Assembly (NCBI GenBank): GCA_934148995.1
Contig: CAKPDM010000001.1
Location: forward strand, 1 to 64,000
DNA: 64,000 nt
Reading direction: 5' to 3'
Origin: an uncultured Bacilli bacterium
Lineage (GTDB): Bacteria > Bacillota_I > Bacilli_A > RF39 > UBA660
This document shows, in pieces, positions 16,145 to 24,547 of this stretch (positions within the stretch are counted from its first letter, which is position 1; each line of letters begins with the position of its first letter). The notes beneath the pieces are model-generated. The model was given only the letters and a program-made list of their open reading frames with translations, had not been told where the DNA came from and searched no databases. Made by a program: the position numbers and the translations under genes.

Positions 16145-17545
16145 CTAGTTTGTTGGAACAATTAGTTCCTGTCCGATTGTTAATAGATTACTTGATAAGT
16201 TGTTTAATGATTTCAAGTTATCTACTGTTGTATTATAATTATTAGCAATTAACCAAAGACTATCCCCTCTTTTTACTGTATAAGTTGTTGTGTTAGTTGG
16301 AGTATTGCTTGGTAATGAAACTGGAATGATTAGTTCTTGACCAATCGTTAACATATTATTGGTTATACCGTTAGCTTCTTTTAACTGATTAACAGTTACA
16401 CCATAGTTATTTGCTATACTCCAAAGACTATCACCTTTTTTTACGATATAGGTCGTTTCATATCCTATATTGTTATCTTCAGATGGAGGAGTTTGATTAT
16501 TACTAGAAGGTATAACTAGTACTTGACCTATCGTTAGTGTATTACCTGTCAAGTTGTTAGCTTTCTTAAGTTCATCTACTGTTACATTATTTTTATTAGC
16601 AATCAACCAAAGACTATCGCCTCTTTGAACTATATAAGTATTTGTGACTTGATTGTCACTACTTGTAGTAGGTATTGTTAGCAACTGTCCAGGTGTTAAA
16701 GTATCGGTTGTTAAGGAATTTGCTCTTCTTAGGTCTGCTACTGATACGCCTAATTTTCTAGAAATACTATATAGTGTATCACCTCTTTGGACTTGATATA
16801 AATCACCAGAAACATCACTTTGTGGAATAATTAATTGTTGACCTATAACTAGAGTATCACTAGTTAAGTTATTACTATTTTTTAATTCATTTACGGTAAT
16901 ACCAAATCTCTGAGCAATACTATATAGGCTGTCTCCTCTTTTTACTGTATAAGTTGTTGATTCAAAAGGTGGAGTATATTTTACTCCTAAATATTCAGTA
17001 ACTGCTTTTACAACTGCTTCGACGTAACTTAACAAATCATTTTGTAATTTCTCTTGGTCTTTAGCATTATCAATAAAGCCATATTCAACTAGTAATGATT
17101 GCATTGGTGATGTTTCTCTTATGATGTAATAATAATCTTTACTAGGATTCTCTGGTAGACGTCTTTGATAATATTTTCTCATAACTTGACCGGCTTCTCC
17201 GATAGATGTAAGAATGTCTTCAGCAAGTTTGGAACTGTTTCGAAGAGCATAAACTACTTCCGCACCTTCGCCACCCCCTGCATTTATGTGATTAGATATT
17301 AATATTGTATTAGGCTCACCATTAAATGCTTCATTAGCTCTTTTTAATCTATCTGCTCGACTTAAATCTTCATCAAAATCTCTAGTAATAACTACTGGAA
17401 CACCTAATTGTTTAAATCTATCATACATATATAAAGCCGCTTTTAGAGTTAAATCTTTCTCTCTTAGATTACCACTGATAGCACCTGGATCACTTCCACC
17501 ATGTCCAGCATCTACTACCACTCCACCATTTACACGTTCATCCAT
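16145..17545 (-). CDS. N-acetylmuramoyl-L-alanine amidase with five LysM domains
   Basis: An Amidase_3 domain (about residues 1-195) hydrolyses the bond between MurNAc and L-Ala. The zinc and catalytic residues are visible: VVDAGHGGSDPGA (His), REKDLTL (Glu), ISNHINAG (His) and VEYGFIDNAKD (Glu). Five LysM modules of about 45-60 residues follow, each starting YxVxRGDSL or similar and ending IGQxLxIP; they bind peptidoglycan. No signal peptide is present (the protein starts MDERVNGGVVVDAG), so it may act in mother-cell lysis or spore formation, like CwlC, or after release. A decayed copy of its 5' end lies at 21787-22082. Confidence 0.9.
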   Translation of the reverse strand: MDERVNGGVVVDAGHGGSDPGAISGNLREKDLTLKAALYMYDRFKQLGVPVVITRDFDEDLSRADRLKRANEAFNGEPNTILISNHINAGGGEGAEVVYALRNSSKLAEDILTSIGEAGQVMRKYYQRRLPENPSKDYYYIIRETSPMQSLLVEYGFIDNAKDQEKLQNDLLSYVEAVVKAVTEYLGVKYTPPFESTTYTVKRGDSLYSIAQRFGITVNELKNSNNLTSDTLVIGQQLIIPQSDVSGDLYQVQRGDTLYSISRKLGVSVADLRRANSLTTDTLTPGQLLTIPTTSSDNQVTNTYIVQRGDSLWLIANKNNVTVDELKKANNLTGNTLTIGQVLVIPSSNNQTPPSEDNNIGYETTYIVKKGDSLWSIANNYGVTVNQLKEANGITNNMLTIGQELIIPVSLPSNTPTNTTTYTVKRGDSLWLIANNYNTTVDNLKSLNNLSSNLLTIGQELIVPTN

Positions 17546-17810
17546 ATTTTCACCTCACTATAAAATATGAATAAACTAGTAATTTGACACAATATCTAAG
17601 TGTTTTTATTCAACATACTATCTATATTAAATAACATAGTAGCAATGTCAGAAAAAGTAAAATTATTATTTATCTAATTTTTTGGTGTCTTGATTCATAA
17701 AACCAGCTCATTATATATTAATTTCTAGTACTACTAACTTTTAAGAAATAAATTTTATTAGTCAACCACTTTGTGGTTGTTTTCTTTTGTGATAAACTAT
17801 TTACCATGAT

Positions 17811-18982
17811 GTGATTATGATTTTATGTATTAAAATAGATAGTAATTTTATTGAATACAAAGATAGAGTTGAAAATAGAAAAGTTACTTTTACTATTAAA
17901 GAAATTTTTCAAGATTGGTGGACTAACTTTTTAAAAACTTATCCTAATCTTACTATTAGAGATGGTGTATTTTCAAATGTTGAAAGAATGTTAAAATGTC
18001 AATCTTGGGGGTTAGGTTATACAATTTATAAATGTCCTAAATGTGGTGAAGAAAAATCGTTCCACATACTTGTAAGTCTAGAAAGTGTTCTTCCTGTGGT
18101 AATAAATATAGCAAACAACGTTCAACTTCTATTTTCTCTAAATTATTTAGATGTAAACATAAACATGTTGTTTTTACTATTCCAGATGAACTAAGAATTT
18201 ACTTTAGACAAGATAGAAAAAGATTTAATCTGCTTTTTAAGGCTACTTCTATAACTGTCAATTGCTGATTCAAACAAAAATATAAGAAAAAAGAATTGAT
18301 TCCTGCTTATATTTGCATTCTTCATACTTTTGGTAGAAGTCTTATTTTTAATCCTCATATGCATATGATTTTAATGGGTGATGGTATTTCTAATAAGTCA
18401 AAAGAATTTGTTAAGGTTAATTTTCTTTCTTACCCTTCTTTTAGAAAAAGATTTATGAAAGTCTTATTAGATTTACTTGAAGATGATATTGGTAAAGCAA
18501 AATTTAGAAAAGTTAAAAATGCTATGTATTTCAAGTACAAAGAGAGATTCTATGTTTATGCTCCTCCATCTAAATATAAATCTTATGTTGATTTAGTTAA
18601 AGATGTCTGTAGATATGTTGCTAGGTCTGTTATGGCTGAATCTAGAATTACTGATTATGACAGTACCTTTGTTACTTTTTGGTACCAAAGACGTAATGAT
18701 TATTTAATTATCATCGAAAAAATTCATGCCTATGAGTTTATTGTTAGATTAATCGTTCACATACCTGATTACAATTTTAAACAGATTAGACTTTATGGTG
18801 CTTATCATAATTTCACTAAAATTACTATTGATGTACAAAAGCTAGTTTCCAAGAAAAAATCTGATTATCAGAAAAAATTAAATAACTGGAGGTCTATTAT
18901 TATCATTAATTTTGAAGTTAATCAAATCAATTGTCCAATTTGTAACAATACAATAATATATTATAGAAGTGTTTACACTTAG
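17811..18982 (+). pseudogene. IS91-family (HUH/Y2) transposase, decayed
   Basis: The pieces read in order as an IS91-like transposase. An N-terminal part (IFQDWWTNFLKTYPNL) and zinc-finger segments (YKCPKCGEEKS; after a frameshift near 18070, TCKSRKCSSCGNKYS) are followed by VVFTIPDELR. After an in-frame TGA (about 18268) come LHTFGRSLIFNPHMHMIL with the H-hydrophobic-H relaxase motif, and then CRYVARSVMAESRI with the Tyr region. At least one frameshift and one stop make it inactive. A small hairpin with T tract (17764-17790) lies upstream. No terminal repeats are expected for this family. It marks the left part of the mobile region. Confidence 0.8.
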
Positions 18983-19246
18983 TGGAGGTATATCTGGAAT
19001 ATAGAAGAAAAAGAAATTAAAAGACTTTTAAATGAAGCTCAAGACTATTTTAGAAAAGATGAAAAAATTTACATTTTCAAATGTAAAAAATGTCACAAAT
19101 TGGATTCAGTTACAAGTTTTGTCATAAATGAACAAATGGAATTTTTAAAATTTATAAAGAAGGAAAGTACTTCCGAAATAGATTGTCCTTATTGTGGTGG
19201 TACTATGTTACCTCTTGATTTAAAAAAATTGAAGTTTTTGATTTAA
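18983..19246 (+). pseudogene. Zinc-ribbon protein remnant next to the IS91-like element
   Basis: The frame directly after the transposase stop reads WRYIWNIEEKEIKRLLNEA, then FKCKKCHKL and DCPYCGGTM, so it has two C-x2-C knuckles about 40 residues apart. It ends at a normal TAA. There is no ATG, GTG or TTG at its beginning, although a TGGAGG ribosome-like site lies at 18982, so the start codon seems lost (an ATA is in place). It is probably a decayed passenger gene. Confidence 0.4.
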
Positions 19247-19325
19247 TCTTTTTCATGTGGGCTTAATTTTATTAGATCCATTTTTATTCAATAACAATCC
19301 AAACGCACTTTCCTTATATATAAAA

Positions 19326-19369
19326 AGAGACTGTTAAGAAAATTAATTACTTAATTTCTCGACAGTCCC
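19326..19369 (-). terminator. Terminator after the 111-aa membrane protein gene
   Basis: On the minus strand a long imperfect stem with outer arms GACTGT / ACAGTC is followed by TCTTTTT, just after the stop codon at 19373. Confidence 0.65.
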
Positions 19370-19372
19370 CTT

Positions 19373-19708
19373 TTACTGACTACTTATAAAATGACTATAA
19401 ACAATTGTAGTAATAAAACCAACTATAACAAAACTACAACATAAAACTGATATTATTATATGACTAATAATAAATTTAGTAATTTCTATAGCTGTACAAT
19501 AAGCAAACCAAAGTAAGAAGAAAGTTACAAATCTGATTATCCAGTGCAATATAGAACCAACTTCTCCAAATAAACCAATATCCCCAACTATTCTGAAAGC
19601 TACCTTGAATGCAATAATTCCTATTAATCCCATAATAATAGCATTTACAAAATAATTATCTGATATAGTTAAAGGAGAAGTTAGTAATTCAAAAACCATC
19701 TTTTTCAA
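19373..19708 (-). CDS. Small integral membrane protein, 111 aa
   Basis: I do not recognise the family. Three strongly hydrophobic segments are visible (FVNAIIMGLIGIIAFKVAF, ILHWIIRFVTFFLLWFAY and IISVLCCSFVIVGFITTIVY). There are a short charged loop (RIVGDIGLFGEVG) and a short tail. It lies 29 bases downstream of the 73-aa Cys/His protein on the same strand and has its own terminator, so the two are probably co-transcribed. Its place in the mobile region suggests an accessory role; no toxin or holin signature is clear. Confidence 0.55.
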   Translation of the reverse strand: MKKMVFELLTSPLTISDNYFVNAIIMGLIGIIAFKVAFRIVGDIGLFGEVGSILHWIIRFVTFFLLWFAYCTAIEITKFIISHIIISVLCCSFVIVGFITTIVYSHFISSQ

Positions 19709-19737
19709 CTACGTTCTCCTTTCACAAACTATATATG

Positions 19738-19959
19738 TTATCTTGTATGAGCAGCTGGACAACAATATGCGCATCCATCAATCTTAAAAGTTGGATGCTT
19801 CATTCTTGCATATCTAACGGCTTCTATCTCATTACTAAATGCTCCTAACAATTCAAAATTGTAACCTGATTTAAACATATAGTAATAGTAGCATGACTCT
19901 TTATGTACTTCATGATCACCATTAGATTGAGCATTAAGGTTTAAATAATAATTTGACAT
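19738..19959 (-). CDS. Small Cys/His-rich protein of a widespread accessory family, 73 aa
   Basis: The pattern QSNGDHEVHKESC near the N-terminus, FSNEIEAVRYARMKHP in the middle and CAYCCPAAH at the end is one I associate with short conserved proteins scattered over mobile DNA in Firmicutes and Bacteroidetes. The Cys and His positions suggest a metal site. The function is unknown. The start (MSNYYLN) has a GGAG-containing site upstream (AGAGAGGAGT). It lies downstream of the XRE/ImmA pair, separated by the small-RNA candidate. Confidence 0.6.
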   Translation of the reverse strand: MSNYYLNLNAQSNGDHEVHKESCYYYYMFKSGYNFELLGAFSNEIEAVRYARMKHPTFKIDGCAYCCPAAHTR

Positions 19960-19989
19960 TTATTTTACTCCTCTCTCGAGGCATTTCTT

Positions 19990-20018
19990 TTGCATCTTTT
20001 TAAAACTTGTGATACAAT
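19990..20018 (+). promoter_or_regulatory. Promoter of the small-RNA candidate
   Basis: TTGCAT at 19990-19995 and TACAAT at 20013-20018 are separated by 17 bases, with a TG just before the -10 box. No coding frame follows it on this strand before the terminator at 20051-20075. Confidence 0.55.
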
Positions 20019-20024
20019 ATTGTT

Positions 20025-20076
20025 GGATGATAAATATTGTATTTGTTTACGGGGTGTGCAAACGCCTCTTTTTTTG
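20025..20076 (+). ncRNA. Putative small RNA, about 50 nt
   Basis: A promoter (19990-20018) is followed within about 60 bases by GGGGTG, a six-base loop, CGCCTC and seven T, a G-U-containing terminator hairpin. No start codon with a ribosome site lies between them. The transcript would run opposite to the surrounding genes, in the gap between the ImmA-type gene and the 73-aa gene. The function is unknown; a phage- or element-borne regulator is possible. Confidence 0.4.
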
Positions 20077-20104
20077 GCCTTACGTCAACCAAACTGCCAA
20101 TCAT

Positions 20105-20839
20105 TTAATTCAAATATCCTAAATCAATTAATCTATTTTTCATCATTTCGTTAGAAACATCATAAGTACTACTTAACTTGTGAATCAAATCATTTAAAGA
20201 ATTTGTATCTAATTTATTCAAAATAGCATCTTGACTCATAATATCGTTATTTTCTAAATATGAAGATAATTCTTTCTTCAGTGAGGTTTTAGGTATTAAA
20301 ATACTAGAGGAAAAATAGTTTGCTTGCCACTCTTGCCAATCTTCCTTAGTAATTAATTTTTTCTTTGAATTACCACCAATAGAATTTCTATTACATATAA
20401 CTGCTACTTGTTCATTTTCACTAGCATCAAACAACGACAGTTGTCTTCTATCAATGTGAAACAAACTATACTGAGTGACGTAATGACCCAATTCATGTCC
20501 ATATGTAAATGCAAGTCTTCTATCTTCATTTTCTGCTATTGTGGAATCAATGATAATCGTCTTTTCATTAAATAAATACTTTTCTGGATTGTCATTGTCG
20601 TACACATCTAAATAGCCTTTATTAAAGACAAAGGCACCCAATATTTCACAACTAGCAGATATTTTCTTGTATTCAATACTCAAACCAATGGTTTCTATTA
20701 AATCTTCAATTGGTGTGGGTTGTGCATTATATAAACAATCACCAAAATATCGATTTAGAAGATATTCAGCTTCATTTTCAATATCTTGCTTGCTTAAAAT
20801 TAGCAAGCCATTTTTACCTTTCCTATAATTATTTACCAT
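20105..20839 (-). CDS. immA-like: ImmA/IrrE-family metallopeptidase
   Basis: This class of peptidase usually cleaves a partner XRE repressor to trigger mobile-element induction or a stress response. The zinc motif HELGH lies in the helix AFTYGHELGHYVTQYSL, with EDWQEWQANYFSSSILIP as the downstream segment that supplies the third ligand. The C-terminal part is helical. I set the start at ATG 20839 (MVNNYRKGK), preceded by AAGGTGAT, rather than the GTG at 20854. It follows the XRE gene with 14 bases between, the standard repressor-protease order. Confidence 0.88.
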   Translation of the reverse strand: MVNNYRKGKNGLLILSKQDIENEAEYLLNRYFGDCLYNAQPTPIEDLIETIGLSIEYKKISASCEILGAFVFNKGYLDVYDNDNPEKYLFNEKTIIIDSTIAENEDRRLAFTYGHELGHYVTQYSLFHIDRRQLSLFDASENEQVAVICNRNSIGGNSKKKLITKEDWQEWQANYFSSSILIPKTSLKKELSSYLENNDIMSQDAILNKLDTNSLNDLIHKLSSTYDVSNEMMKNRLIDLGYLN

Positions 20840-20853
20840 ACTTATCACCTTCA

Positions 20854-21237
20854 CTATTTATTATCCATATTTCTAATTATCCTTTCCCAATCTGCATCTG
20901 TTAAATTTGTTTCTTTAGCTTTTCTTAAAGCTACACTAGCTAATGGAGTCGTTCCCATATAACTTGTAATATCATTTGATATGTGCCCATGATCAACCAA
21001 ATCTCTATCTGCCAACATAACAAGCTGTTCCTTTTCACCATCATTCAACTTTAAATAAGCAGCTATATCCTCAATAAGATTTTTATATTTATCATCCTTT
21101 GAATTAGGGGCCATTTTATGCCCTGATTCAATATCAGATAGATAGGAAACTGATATTGCAAGATCTTTTGCCATTTTTCTAAGTGTTATATTTTTTTCTA
21201 TCCTCTTTCCCCTTAAATATTCACTAAATTCACTCAT
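20854..21237 (-). CDS. XRE-family repressor, partner of the ImmA-type peptidase
   Basis: An N-terminal helix-turn-helix (residues ~5-60; NITLRKMAKDLAISVSYLSDIESG) is followed by a helical tail. ATG 21237 (MSEFSEYL) has AAAGGAAG nine bases upstream; the frame extends to 21279 but without a ribosome site and across the operator. The gene is preceded by a consensus promoter overlaid by two related 18-base elements (21258-21310), so it probably represses itself and the protease. The pair is typical of ICEBs1-like or phage regulation, although no integrase is left in the window. Confidence 0.88.
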   Translation of the reverse strand: MSEFSEYLRGKRIEKNITLRKMAKDLAISVSYLSDIESGHKMAPNSKDDKYKNLIEDIAAYLKLNDGEKEQLVMLADRDLVDHGHISNDITSYMGTTPLASVALRKAKETNLTDADWERIIRNMDNK

Positions 21238-21257
21238 AGCAATCTTCCTTTCGTAGT

Positions 21258-21319
21258 GTTCTCGCAAACGATAACACACTCGCTAAGAACATGTTATCAC
21301 TCGTGAGAACATTTGTCAA
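21258..21319 (-). promoter_or_regulatory. Promoter and operators of the xre-immA operon
   Basis: On the minus strand TTGACA (21314-21319) and TAACAT (21291-21296) are 17 bases apart. Two 18-base elements facing each other, 21258-21275 and 21293-21310, share GTTCTC at one end and GATAAC at the other. One fills the -35/-10 spacer and the other lies just downstream of the transcription start, as expected for autorepression. Confidence 0.7.
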
Positions 21320-21468
21320 GTTTGTTTGCAAAAAAAAATATGAGAATGTGAAAAATTAATGATTATGTTACGTACGAGATACAAATTATCTATTTACAAC
21401 AGGAATCCAATTATAAATAGATAATTATAAATAAAATTGAATGTAACATTTTCACTAATTATTCATAT

Positions 21469-21624
21469 TTACAACTTAAACTTAACATCGCAAAAGCAAT
21501 ATATTTTATTGCACCGTTTACAAATAATTCCTATAAAATCCAGTCCTTTTACCTTGAACCTGTCACCTTTCAATATTACTATGTCAGAGCTTTTACATAC
21601 AGGACAATTAACATGTTCTCTATA
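21469..21624 (-). pseudogene. Small zinc-ribbon frame without a start codon
   Basis: The frame reads HVNCPVCKSSDIVILKGD, then FIGIICKRCNKIYCFCDVKF and a TAA. Two C-x2-C knuckles are visible, as in short zinc-ribbon proteins. It opens directly after a stop and contains no ATG, GTG or TTG at its beginning, so it is either 5' truncated or decayed. It lies about 340 bases upstream of the xre start on the same strand. Confidence 0.4.
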
Positions 21625-21786
21625 TTAAATACTCTGACTAAGCATTTTACTAAGTATTTCGTAACCATTTCTCTTATGAATATTAAGTTTATTGATATAT
21701 TTTTCATCAACAGCTATACCTCATAAGTAGCATTATCTTTGACTGATTTCTTTAACCACCATCTACAGAAACCTTGTCGCATCTCT

Positions 21787-22082
21787 CGCATTTATATGAT
21801 TAGATATTAATATTGTATTAGAATCACCATTAAAAGCTTCATTAGCTCTTTTTATTTTATCTATTCTACTTAATTCAGTAAAGTTTCTAGTAATAACTGT
21901 TAGAATACCTAATTGTTTAGTTCTATCCTACCATACATATATAAAAGACAAGTTTCAGAATGAAATTTTTCTCACTTAGATTACAACTGATAGCATTATA
22001 GTCATTTCTACCATGTTAGATTTTCACCTCTGCTATAGCCAGTAATTTGACACAATATCTAAGTATTTTTGTTAAACATACC
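21787..22082 (-). pseudogene. Decayed second copy of the LysM amidase 5' end
   Basis: The stretch aligns by eye over about 300 bases with 17281-17625. That covers the amidase codons from the NHINAG region back to the start and its upstream flank, including the shared sequence AATTTGACACAATATCTAAG. It has many substitutions and small deletions and no open frame. The intact gene and this remnant are in direct orientation and bracket the IS91/XRE-ImmA region. Confidence 0.75.
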
Positions 22083-22116
22083 AATTTAAAGCATAAAATA
22101 TATTGAGGAGCTAAAT

Positions 22117-22380
22117 ATGACTATAATAAATGACACTACAGTTGTTGTTTTTTCAAGTGAAGAATTAAAAACAGTTCTTGAAAGTAATAACTCTTATACC
22201 TATATTTACTTTGGAAGTAATATTTCTTTAAAAAGTGATATTAAAATTGCTAGTACTAAAGCAAATATCATAATTGATGGAACTTATAATGGTGTTACTT
22301 ATAACTTTGAAGATATGAAAACTCTAAATACTGGTGATGTAAATATTTCTGCCGTACTATTTGTTACTGTTATTGTATAA
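22117..22380 (+). pseudogene. Truncated N-terminus of a large surface protein
   Basis: The 87-aa frame begins MTIINDTTVVVFSSEELK and contains TYIYFGSNISLKSDIKI and IIIDGTYNGVTYNF. This matches the beginning of the long pectate-lyase-like or adhesin-like surface proteins I have seen in gut Bacilli. A TGAGGAG site precedes the ATG. After about residue 80 the sequence runs into a different gene remnant read on the other strand, so only the first ~75 codons remain. Confidence 0.45.
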
Positions 22381-22528
22381 GTTAAAACTCCGTCAGCCAA
22401 AACCATTTTATCAGCAGTTTTAGTTACTTTTAAACCATCTAGCATTGTTACGTATCAGATGTAATAGAAAGTGGCACTTCATTGTAACTTCCTGCTACAC
22501 TAACTGTATTAGTTAATTGAGTTTCCAT
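22345..22528 (-). pseudogene. DUF11-type surface repeat protein remnant
   Basis: A start ATG at 22528 with GGGAGG upstream opens METQLTNTVSVAGSYNEVPL, which stops after about 25 codons. In another frame LDGLKVTKTADKMV and GVLTYTITVTN continue, a typical DUF11 (isopeptide-type) repeat. It is broken by a frameshift near 22455 and cut off at the junction with the opposite-strand remnant. It is the 5' end of a lost surface protein. Confidence 0.5.
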
Positions 22529-22577
22529 ATACTATATACCTCCCATTTGATAGTATGATATTAAATAAAAAATATAA

Positions 22578-23357
22578 TTAATACGTCCTAAACGACCAAA
22601 GATTTTTAATCTGTGATTCAATTTCTTCATAACTCCAAAGCTTACCACTTCTTTCTCTACTATTTGGGTCATTCACTATTAATTTACCATTTTTTATTCC
22701 TGCTAAAACTATTAAATGACCAGTAGTTGTAAAATCACCCTTACGCATACTGCATATTATCGGATGACCAAGTTCTAGTTCTTTAAAGATTTTAGCTTTA
22801 ATCAAAGGTAATTCTTTTCCTACTATTCCATAGTTTCTTACTCCTTCTGTAAAAAAGTTCCATCTTGTTCCATTCTTATAATAACCATTTTCGTATGCGT
22901 AACTTGCTACATCATAAGGTGTTATAATATTTCTTCCAGTCAGACTAGCTATTACCATTGCAACAGAAGTAGGTCCACAGCCGTTAATTGCTAACACCTC
23001 ATCACCATACATTCCGTAACCCCACCTTTCATCATATTGAAAAAGAAGTGGAACAGTATTTCTCTCTATTTTACCAATATCATTAGCAAAAACTTTTCCC
23101 TTATTTTCTTTATATTTATAAACATAATCTAACATATCATTATTTCTCGATAACATTTCTAATAATTCTTCTGGATAACTGTCTTTATCGTTATAAATCT
23201 TATCTAATTTTTCCTTATCCGTAATAGATTTTTCTTCTGTTGCTGAGTTATCAATTGCATTTTTATTTATTTCTCTTGTAGTATTTTGATAATTGATATT
23301 AGCTAATACTAAAAGACCAATTACTACAAAAACAATTTTTCTAATAAAACTTTTCAT
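22578..23357 (-). CDS. C39-like papain-fold peptidase, exported
   Basis: The N-terminus MKSFIRKIVFVVIGLLVLA is a signal or anchor segment. A linker leads to a Peptidase_C39_2 domain (about residues 95-255) with PLLFQYDERWG, the catalytic Cys in NGCGPTSVAMV, His in TTGHLIVL and Asp in LIVNDPNS. Such enzymes act outside the membrane on peptides or peptidoglycan stems. The gene follows the two-component operon, and its promoter region carries repeats like those upstream of the response regulator gene, so it is a likely target of that system. Confidence 0.82.
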   Translation of the reverse strand: MKSFIRKIVFVVIGLLVLANINYQNTTREINKNAIDNSATEEKSITDKEKLDKIYNDKDSYPEELLEMLSRNNDMLDYVYKYKENKGKVFANDIGKIERNTVPLLFQYDERWGYGMYGDEVLAINGCGPTSVAMVIASLTGRNIITPYDVASYAYENGYYKNGTRWNFFTEGVRNYGIVGKELPLIKAKIFKELELGHPIICSMRKGDFTTTGHLIVLAGIKNGKLIVNDPNSRERSGKLWSYEEIESQIKNLWSFRTY

Positions 23358-23410
23358 ATTCTCTCCCTCTAAAACTAATACTTCTAAACTATATCAGTTT
23401 AAGAAAGAGT

Positions 23411-23452
23411 CTTTTTTAATTTTTCCTTAGAGAATTCTTAAGTTTTTCTTAA
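23411..23452 (-). promoter_or_regulatory. Putative response-regulator boxes upstream of the C39 gene
   Basis: Read on the plus strand, CTTAA-N6-CTTAA (11-base period) and an adjacent TTTAA-N6-CTTAG pair match the spacing of OmpR/PhoB-type regulator half-sites. A -10-like TATAGT (23388-23393, minus strand) lies downstream with no good -35 box, which is usual for an activated promoter. Confidence 0.4.
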
Positions 23453-24541
23453 TTATTCAATTGGTAGAGTTACAATGAATTTAGTTTCTTCTTTATTACT
23501 TACTGCTTTTATTGTTCCGTTATGTAATTCTACTATTTCTTTAGCAATCGCTAAGCCTAAACCACTTCCTCCAGTTTTACTAGTTCTCGCATAATCTAAG
23601 CGATAAAACTTTTCAAAGATACGGTCTAGTTTCTCTTTAGGTATTTGTTTACCTTTATTAGTAACTTCTACTATTACTTCATTATTCTTTTTAAAAGATT
23701 TTACTGTTATGTCTGTCCCGTCACTACTATAATTGATAGCATTTTTTAATAAGTTATTGAATACTCGACTTAATTTATCAGAATCTGCTTCAATTGTTAA
23801 ATTACCAGAATGAGTATATTCTATTTTTTTATTCATCTCTTTTAAGGTAGGATAAAAGTCATCAATTATCTGTTCTATCATTAAATTAAGGTCTAGTTTT
23901 TCTTTTTCTAAGATTATTTTCTCAGAGTTAAATCTTGCAACGTCAAATAATTCATTGATTAGTTCTTCTAGTCGATATGATTTTTCTAAAGCTATCTTGA
24001 TATATTTTTCTCTTCTTTTTTGATTCATATCATCTATTTCATCTAGTAAAGATAAGTAACCAATCATTGAAGTAAGGGGTGTTTTTATATCGTGAGCTAG
24101 ATATACTATCAGCTCATCTTTCTTTTGTTCATTTTCTCTTGCTATCTTTTCATTCTTTAAGTATTCACTTTTAAGGTGATTTAATTTTCGCTCTAACGGT
24201 GCTAGTTCATCTGGTAAAATTACATCTTCTTCGCTACTAAATAATTTGTCAGCTGTATCTGATATAGAACTTATATAGGTGGACATTTTTTTCATACTTT
24301 TATATGATTCGAGTAAGATAATAACTATTATTAGTACTACCCAGAATAGTGGTGAAGCAATTAATCTAGATATAGCAGATAAGTTATTATATAAGGTAGA
24401 GTTTTTATCATATAACCACTGAAAATCAAAGAAACCAACTAATATATTAATAGCAAGTAAAGAAAGAAATGCTATTATGGAAGACGTAAAAGCTTTTCTA
24501 AAGAAGTTATTATATATTTCTTTAACTAGTTTATCTTTCAT
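23453..24541 (-). CDS. Sensor histidine kinase, VanS-like
   Basis: Two membrane helices (about residues 18-37 and 58-78) bracket a very short extracytoplasmic loop. They are followed by a HAMP-like linker, the H-box FLAHDIKTPLTSMIGYL with the phospho-His, N-box NNLLKNAINYS, and G boxes (GSGLGLAIAKEIVELH). The short sensor loop suggests detection within or at the membrane, as in intramembrane kinases or VanS relatives. It begins six bases after the response regulator stop, with GAGGAGTG upstream of the ATG. The signal is unknown; linkage to an exported peptidase suggests cell-wall stress. Confidence 0.9.
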   Translation of the reverse strand: MKDKLVKEIYNNFFRKAFTSSIIAFLSLLAINILVGFFDFQWLYDKNSTLYNNLSAISRLIASPLFWVVLIIVIILLESYKSMKKMSTYISSISDTADKLFSSEEDVILPDELAPLERKLNHLKSEYLKNEKIARENEQKKDELIVYLAHDIKTPLTSMIGYLSLLDEIDDMNQKRREKYIKIALEKSYRLEELINELFDVARFNSEKIILEKEKLDLNLMIEQIIDDFYPTLKEMNKKIEYTHSGNLTIEADSDKLSRVFNNLLKNAINYSSDGTDITVKSFKKNNEVIVEVTNKGKQIPKEKLDRIFEKFYRLDYARTSKTGGSGLGLAIAKEIVELHNGTIKAVSNKEETKFIVTLPIE

Positions 24542-24547
24542 TCTTTA

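Noticed and set aside
17546..17810. Gap between the amidase and the IS91-like remnant
   Set aside because: Apart from the short hairpin at 17764-17790 and the stretch shared with 22030-22082, I see no coding frame or regulatory element.
21437..21628. Plus-strand 63-aa frame
   Set aside because: The minus strand here reads as a zinc-ribbon remnant with two Cys pairs, which is the better explanation.
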